Assembly: GCA_964410625.1 (NCBI GenBank)
Contig: CAYPHY010000025.1
Coordinates: 1 to 64,000 of the forward strand
Source of the DNA: CAYPHY01 sp964410625
Lineage (GTDB): Bacteria > Chloroflexota > Anaerolineae > Promineifilales > Promineifilaceae
Direction: 5' to 3'
DNA length: 64,000 nucleotides
In this document: in pieces, positions 59,721 to 64,000 of the stretch
Numbering within the stretch: the first letter of the stretch is position 1
How the letters are laid out: the number at the start of each line of letters is the position of its first letter
Program-made: the position numbers and the translations under genes
The notes under the pieces: generated by a model
The model's database searches: none
The model's input: only the letters and a program-made list of their open reading frames with translations
Told to the model about the DNA's origin: nothing

Positions 59721-60020
59721 TCATTGAGGTACAACCTCTCGCATAATATTCTGGCCAATGCGTTTGCGAAGATTCTCCTTGATCGCAATATCTACTTTGA
59801 CTCCCAGTAACTCGCTCAGTTCATGCTCTAGCTCGACTAAACCGATAAGGCTGATACGCGGCGGCCGTTCCAATTCCACGAGAATATCAATATCGCTATC
59901 CGGCCGTTGTTCATTCCGAACGTAAGACCCAAAAACACCAACGACCCGAACGCCATAATCTCTGGCGAGTCGTGGTTTTTCTGCCTCGAGGCGGCCGAGG
60001 ATTTCGGGCATAGATTTCAT
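59721..60020 (-). CDS. MNT/MntA-type nucleotidyltransferase domain protein
   Basis: 99 residues with the minimal nucleotidyltransferase motif GVFGSYVRNEQRPDSDIDILVE (GS then Asp-x-Asp) near residue 29. In HEPN-MNT toxin-antitoxin systems such proteins AMPylate and silence the HEPN toxin. No HEPN gene is adjacent; the next gene on its 3' side is the HNH nuclease in the opposite orientation. It is therefore an orphan or acts on a distant partner. ATG 60011 is an alternative start. Confidence 0.88.
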   Translation of the reverse strand: MKSMPEILGRLEAEKPRLARDYGVRVVGVFGSYVRNEQRPDSDIDILVELERPPRISLIGLVELEHELSELLGVKVDIAIKENLRKRIGQNIMREVVPQ

Positions 60021-60154
60021 CGCTGCTTATTATACCATATCAAGCACAATTCTAATTCTTGTTGATAATTAGTGATGGTTTACCGGAGAGAATGATATGG
60101 CATTGCTAAAACAAACGCGAACGTGGTAAGATGTTTTTGAGGAAGGTATACGAA

Positions 60155-60580
60155 ATGACTTACTCAGACGAAACCGTTAGCGTTCGTTTACCCCAGTCGC
60201 TCTTTCAACGGTTGGAACGCATTGCCGCTGTAACTCATCGTTCGGTGGAAGATGTGTTGACCACGACGGATGTCGTTGCCTTGCCACCGACACCGGACAC
60301 TTCCCCTGATCTGGCTGATGAACTGGCCGCAATGGTGCTGTTTAGCGATGAATCGTTGAAGGCGGCCGCCCAACCTTCACTTTCGGCTGCGCAACAGGAA
60401 CGGCTGGCCCAACTAAGTCATGCAGGAGGAGAGCGTACGCTCAGCAGGTCAGAAGAAAGGAAATTGGAACGTCTGCTTGATCTCTATGACCAGGCGGTTT
60501 TGCGTCGGGCCAAAGCATTGGCAATTCTGGCCCAGCGCGGTTACGATATTGATGCAATAGGCCATTTGGTGGTTCATTGA
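60155..60580 (+). CDS. RHH-like small protein of a family usually paired with HNH nucleases
   Basis: About 141 residues from ATG 60155, with GAGGAAGG upstream; an in-frame ATG at 60131 is less likely. The N-terminal part (ETVSVRLPQSLFQRLERIA, then SVEDVL) looks like a ribbon-helix-helix DNA-binding segment. The helical C-terminal half ends with LRRAKALAILAQRGYDI. Related proteins are, to my knowledge, commonly followed by an HNH endonuclease gene. Here the next DNA is the AT-rich island in opposite orientation, so the partner may have been lost. Confidence 0.65.
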   Translation: MTYSDETVSVRLPQSLFQRLERIAAVTHRSVEDVLTTTDVVALPPTPDTSPDLADELAAMVLFSDESLKAAAQPSLSAAQQERLAQLSHAGGERTLSRSEERKLERLLDLYDQAVLRRAKALAILAQRGYDIDAIGHLVVH

Positions 60581-60622
60581 GATACCGCCCCTCAAGCAAA
60601 ATGTGGCTACTGTTTGTCCCTC

Positions 60623-63600
60623 TTAATATCTTAATTCGGAAATAATTACTCTTAGCACCCTCTTGTGCTCTTCTGATATCTGAGTTGGCCATGGTTCCTT
60701 TTCTAAGAACCATCTCTTTAGTTGCCCTCTCAGATAATGAAAGGATTGTTGAGGACGACCCATGGATTGCCAAATACTTGCAAGTTCATGCGCTAACACC
60801 CGATCTTGTTTACCAAGAGCATATAGCCAATGTAGCTGTAGGGCTGAAGATACGCCCTCTCGTGTAAAAACGGGAGCTGCTTTCAGTAATGCTGCGAAGT
60901 CGTTCTGTTGTGAGCTATATAAAGCCTCGTAGCATACGGCTAGCGCACCCCAAAATTGCGTGAATAACGGTAATTTATGATTAATAAACCGCCCCACTTG
61001 AAGACGTGTCTCCTTTTCGGATTGATTAGCTTGCCATATCCGTTCCAAACTTGCAAGGGGATTGCCAGAACGCCACGCTATTATTGTTGTGAACATCTTG
61101 TCAAGATCAAGTTCATTGCCGATTAGCCCTTTGTACCAGTCACGATAGACACAATACTCTAGTCCTTTGCGCACAACTTGATCTGACCAAATAAGTTGCC
61201 CTCCTTCACCTTGAATTGCCATAGCAGTTAAATCCAGCTGGCGGAATTCTATGATGAAAACCTGTAATACTTCTAGTGGCAAACCGGTTCTTTGCATGAG
61301 TGATGGTAACAACGGATCACTATCTGAAAAGAGTGCATTCAGGTTGTTGCTAAATTTGCTTAAGGCAATGATGCTATCTTGGATTTCTGCGGCCGATAAC
61401 TCCTGTACCGATGGATAAGCTAAAATTTCTTCACGAATTACGGATTCGACATCATCACCCTGGATATTTGCTTGTACAACGAAAGATTGTAGAGTCTGTA
61501 TCTCTGAAAAGTTAAGACTACCAAGTTCAAGAGGATACATACCTTCATCGATCTTTGCCTTAATGCAATTCAAAAGCAGATTTGAGAGGCCCAGATTTTC
61601 TTGTGAAGGCTCCATTTGATGAAAAAAATAGTGTCTGGATTTGTCTAATGTCTTTATTGCATCTCCTCGATTTTTTTGTGCTATAAGACCAATCCCGTCA
61701 GATAGATACCCTGCACGCCCTGCTCGACCAATCATATTCATAACTTCTCTTGGAGAGAGGTTCCTTACTTCTCGATGTGTAGGCCACGATCGAGAAATCA
61801 AAAGGCAAATTAACTCCTCGGGCAAGAGTAGATGTTGCAACTACAGTCTGGACAACATAGTCCAGAACCCATTTCTCCGCAATAGCTTGTTCAAGCTTTG
61901 TTAAACCACCATGATGAGGAACGACACCTTTTTCTCCCGTTTCCTCAATTACGGACTTACGGCCCAGCTCAATTTGAAGGCGCGTAATATCTTCTTGAGG
62001 TAGTGTTTTAGTTTGTGCCTGACGTTTTGCAATGAGTAATGCTTGAGTCTCAGTAGACGTCACCCGCTCAACAAACATTACTGAACGCAAATTGTATTGT
62101 GTCAAGGCCCCAACAAACTTTTGTGCAAGCGACGTAGGTCCAGGGTCAGAAGGCAGGGTTTCTTTACAGAAGAGCGTATACGGTTGACTGGTCTTACCTT
62201 TAGGGGTTTGTATACCGGGGGGAAAGAGAAGAACAAAAGGGTGATATTTTCCATCATTCGTACTTCGCTCATTCGTAAGTGTTCCATAAACCCTTCGAGT
62301 CAATCGAGTATCAGAGATAAGCTTTGTTGGCGCTTGGTCATTCAATCTATGTAGAAATACTTCTAAAGTTTTTTCCAATTCGTTGAAGGCTGTCATTAAA
62401 ATAAAATTGCATTGTGGATTTAGTTGTTTCACCCTTCGCAAAACAAACTCTAGTATCGTACCACGACCTTTTTCCAATAGTAGTTGAGCTTCATCGACTA
62501 CAACCAAACCAATGTTCTTGAGCCCTTCTTGATTAGCGCGTATGAATGATGAAAACTTTTCAGGTGTTGTTACCGCAAGGTGTTTCTGTCCGCTTAAATT
62601 TTCAGTAAAGAGTGGTATGGGATCTTCAGTAGTAGGTAGCTCTTCCACTATAACTTCTAGTGAATCAAAAGCTCTTTGCATAGTAATGGTTGTTTGCCTA
62701 ACTAAAGCCCGCGTTGGTAATAACCAAATAACATGTTTGTTTTCAGATAAAATCAGAGCAGTGCGTAATTCACCAATAATGGTCTTGCCCGATCCGGTTG
62801 GCAAAATAACTAATAGATCGTTACTCAATTGTAACCAGTCAAATTGGTTTCCATCTCCAGCTTGCTGATTTGTAAATGTTGTTATTCCCCGTTCCTCAAG
62901 CCGATTGAGATATGCTACCCAAAAGTCAACGGCCGAGCTGTTAACTGCCCGTGAAGCTAACCAATCGACTTCTTGCCCACGTCCCAGATTAGACAAGACA
63001 ATATCACGTCTACGGCGGATATTGCTTGCTAGCAAGTTGATATGTTGCCCCTGGATGTTTTCAGGCAGGGTATCTTCTAATAGCCATTGCTCTATTTGTC
63101 CTATGGGTTTAAGTCTATTTGTGTCTCGATAAAACCTTTGTAGCGCCTCAAAATCTGCGCGATATAAATTGAACTCACCTGAATTAGACCCTGCAATTCT
63201 TTCTAGATGCTTTAAGACACCCAGAGCCTGAACTCGATAACCGCCTGCGAGGTAATGCAAGAATGCTAACAACAGCCGATACCAATGATCATTTGCCATC
63301 GGGTTTTGATATTCAGCAACTTGTCCTTCAGAAAAAAAACGAGAAAGGAGTGCACCGGATTGCTCAAATCCCATACCCAACAGGTAGTGTACGCCATCTA
63401 GCCGTGTCGAAGCTTCAGTCCGAGCAAGTCCTTCGCTTATAAGGAGTAGACGTATTGTTAATTGTAGCAAGTCCGAGTAAGGAGCAGTCAAAGCATTTAG
63501 GCGATTACCTAAGACCGCAATGAAACAAGCCATTGCTTCTTCAAGGATGGTAATAGAAGTTTGTTCAATCTCTGCAAACTCGCTGAGAGAATGAACATGT

Positions 63601-63623
63601 TCCTGAAGTGCTGATGTATACAC
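60623..63623 (-). CDS. Ski2-like DEAx-box helicase, split by a frameshift
   Basis: Two overlapping minus-strand frames form one protein of about 999 residues if one base near 61791-61800 is removed (3001 bases become 3000). The first frame (63623 to about 61795) has Walker A ILPTGSGKT (about 274), VVVDEAQLLL, MTAFN and TSTLARGVNLPF. The second continues SRSWPTHREVRNLSPRE and MIGRAGRAGYL, the family motif VI, then a 350-residue helical C-terminal part. This is a Hel308/Ski2-type SF2 helicase with a 270-residue N-terminal extension. The composition is AT-rich with almost no CGGCCG, unlike the rest. It could be a HamB-like defence helicase. Whether the frameshift is real or a sequencing error is open. 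Confidence 0.8.
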
Positions 63624-63625
63624 TA

Positions 63626-64000
63626 TTACGAAATAAGCTTGGATTGCCGCAGCTTAGCTAGAATCTTTTGGCGGGTCATTTCTGCTAGTTCCTTCCATTT
63701 CTCGGAACTAACATAAGTGGCAATTCGGCGATTAATTTGATCTAATACATATTGATAACCATCAAAGACATTGGGACTAGCATGTCTTTGATCTGCGATC
63801 ACAATTGCATTGTAGTAGCATAGATCCTTGGATAAACTCATTTTGAATAGATGTTCTGCAGGTATATCAAGGAGACGACATAACTGAGACAAAGTTCTTT
63901 GCAATCTTACAATTCCCCAATTCTCGTTAGCAGTTAGCCAAAGTTCCTCTAGCTGTTTGGGCTTTTCACGTTGATGAATTTGCCCATGCTCTCGAAATTT
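63626..64000 (-). CDS. Unknown protein, 3' part only (runs off the window), probable partner of the helicase
   Basis: The minus strand is open from the window edge to a stop at 63626, so only the last 124 residues are visible. They are mostly helical and charged (DLCYYNAIVIADQ in the middle, EMTRQKILAKLRQ at the end). I do not recognise a domain. The stop is 2 bases before the helicase start, so the two are surely co-transcribed. In Hachiman systems hamA (DUF1837) precedes the helicase gene hamB in this way, but nothing seen here proves that identity. Confidence 0.7.
   Translation of the reverse strand, partial: KFREHGQIHQREKPKQLEELWLTANENWGIVRLQRTLSQLCRLLDIPAEHLFKMSLSKDLCYYNAIVIADQRHASPNVFDGYQYVLDQINRRIATYVSSEKWKELAEMTRQKILAKLRQSKLIS

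Noticed and set aside
59721..60020. HEPN-MNT toxin-antitoxin pair
   Set aside because: Only the MNT half is present. No HEPN protein (RxxxxH) is found on either side.
61791..61800. Programmed ribosomal frameshift in the helicase
   Set aside because: No slippery heptamer and no downstream stem that I can see; a simple indel explains the frame change.
1..64000. tRNA or rRNA genes
   Set aside because: I found no cloverleaf-compatible sequence with a GGTTCGAATCC-type T arm and no rRNA-like stretch in any intergenic region.
1..64000. Insertion sequences or prophage genes
   Set aside because: No transposase, integrase, recombinase or phage structural gene is recognisable. The right-end island has no visible integrase or att site within the window.

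Overview
The window is a 64 kb piece of a draft bacterial genome, about 60% GC for most of its length. I place it in the Chloroflexota, probably an aerobic Anaerolineae-like lineage. This is inferred from gene content and style, not from a marker gene: a CysO-type cysteine operon, Uma2-family nucleases, a DUF2723 membrane protein, PspC, a large transmembrane Ser/Thr kinase with an FHA domain, a family-5 ABC binding protein with a long acidic Pro/Glu linker, and a complete succinate dehydrogenase operon. There are four runs of exactly 100 N (10780-10879, 13917-14016, 18278-18377, 50573-50672), so it is scaffolded. At least two of these gaps are artefacts, because the same 55 bases occur on both sides.

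Layout. 0.1-3.6 kb: recD2 and an AlbA_2/ATPase gene on the minus strand. 3.7-8.7 kb: a YhhN protein, then a sulfur-transfer operon (cysM, Mec-type JAMM peptidase, a CysO domain fused to DUF4395, a membrane thioredoxin, MoeZ). 8.9-10.7 kb: YccF, enoyl-CoA hydratase, SCP-2. 10.9-15.0 kb: three membrane genes resembling complex I/antiporter subunits. 15.1-19.4 kb: a NusG paralogue overlapping a UDP-sugar dehydrogenase, then truncated rsmF-like and tgt genes on either side of gap 3. 19.6-26.8 kb: PspC, Uma2, an ECF sigma factor with its membrane partner, an M28 peptidase, a SnoaL-like protein, a diacylglycerol-kinase-like lipid kinase and threonine aldolase. 26.9-35.8 kb: the transmembrane kinase, an MFS exporter with a structured leader, an FkbM methyltransferase, a cNMP-SpoIIE phosphatase and PolX. 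36.0-43.1 kb: an ABC peptide-uptake operon without ATPases, then three cell-envelope genes. 43.2-51.8 kb: an M24 peptidase, sdhCDAB, a metallo-beta-lactamase-fold protein, an orphan hyuB and a phosphoribosyltransferase. 52.0-58.9 kb: a quinone oxidoreductase, a glycosyltransferase, a subtilase and a DUF2723 protein. 59.0-60.6 kb: small toxin-antitoxin-like genes. 60.6-64.0 kb: an AT-rich island with a frameshifted Ski2-like helicase and part of a partner gene.

Two genome-wide signatures stand out. First, almost every intergenic space holds a different quasi-palindromic element built from degenerate units of about seven bases, such as GGAGACT, CCACTAA, GAAGGAT, GGCAAGT and GATTGGG. Several copies lie in frame inside genes and add low-complexity peptides to the protein. 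Second, the palindrome CGGCCG is strongly over-represented (about 50 copies in the first 10.2 kb by my count) and nearly absent from the AT-rich island at the right end.

The most interesting functional candidates are the CysO-DUF4395 fusion with an internal Gly-Gly, an apparently circularly permuted ABC substrate-binding protein, the kinase-FHA-TSP3-CBM9-like receptor, two structured leader RNAs (before cysM and the MFS gene), and the helicase island, which may be a Hachiman-like defence system.
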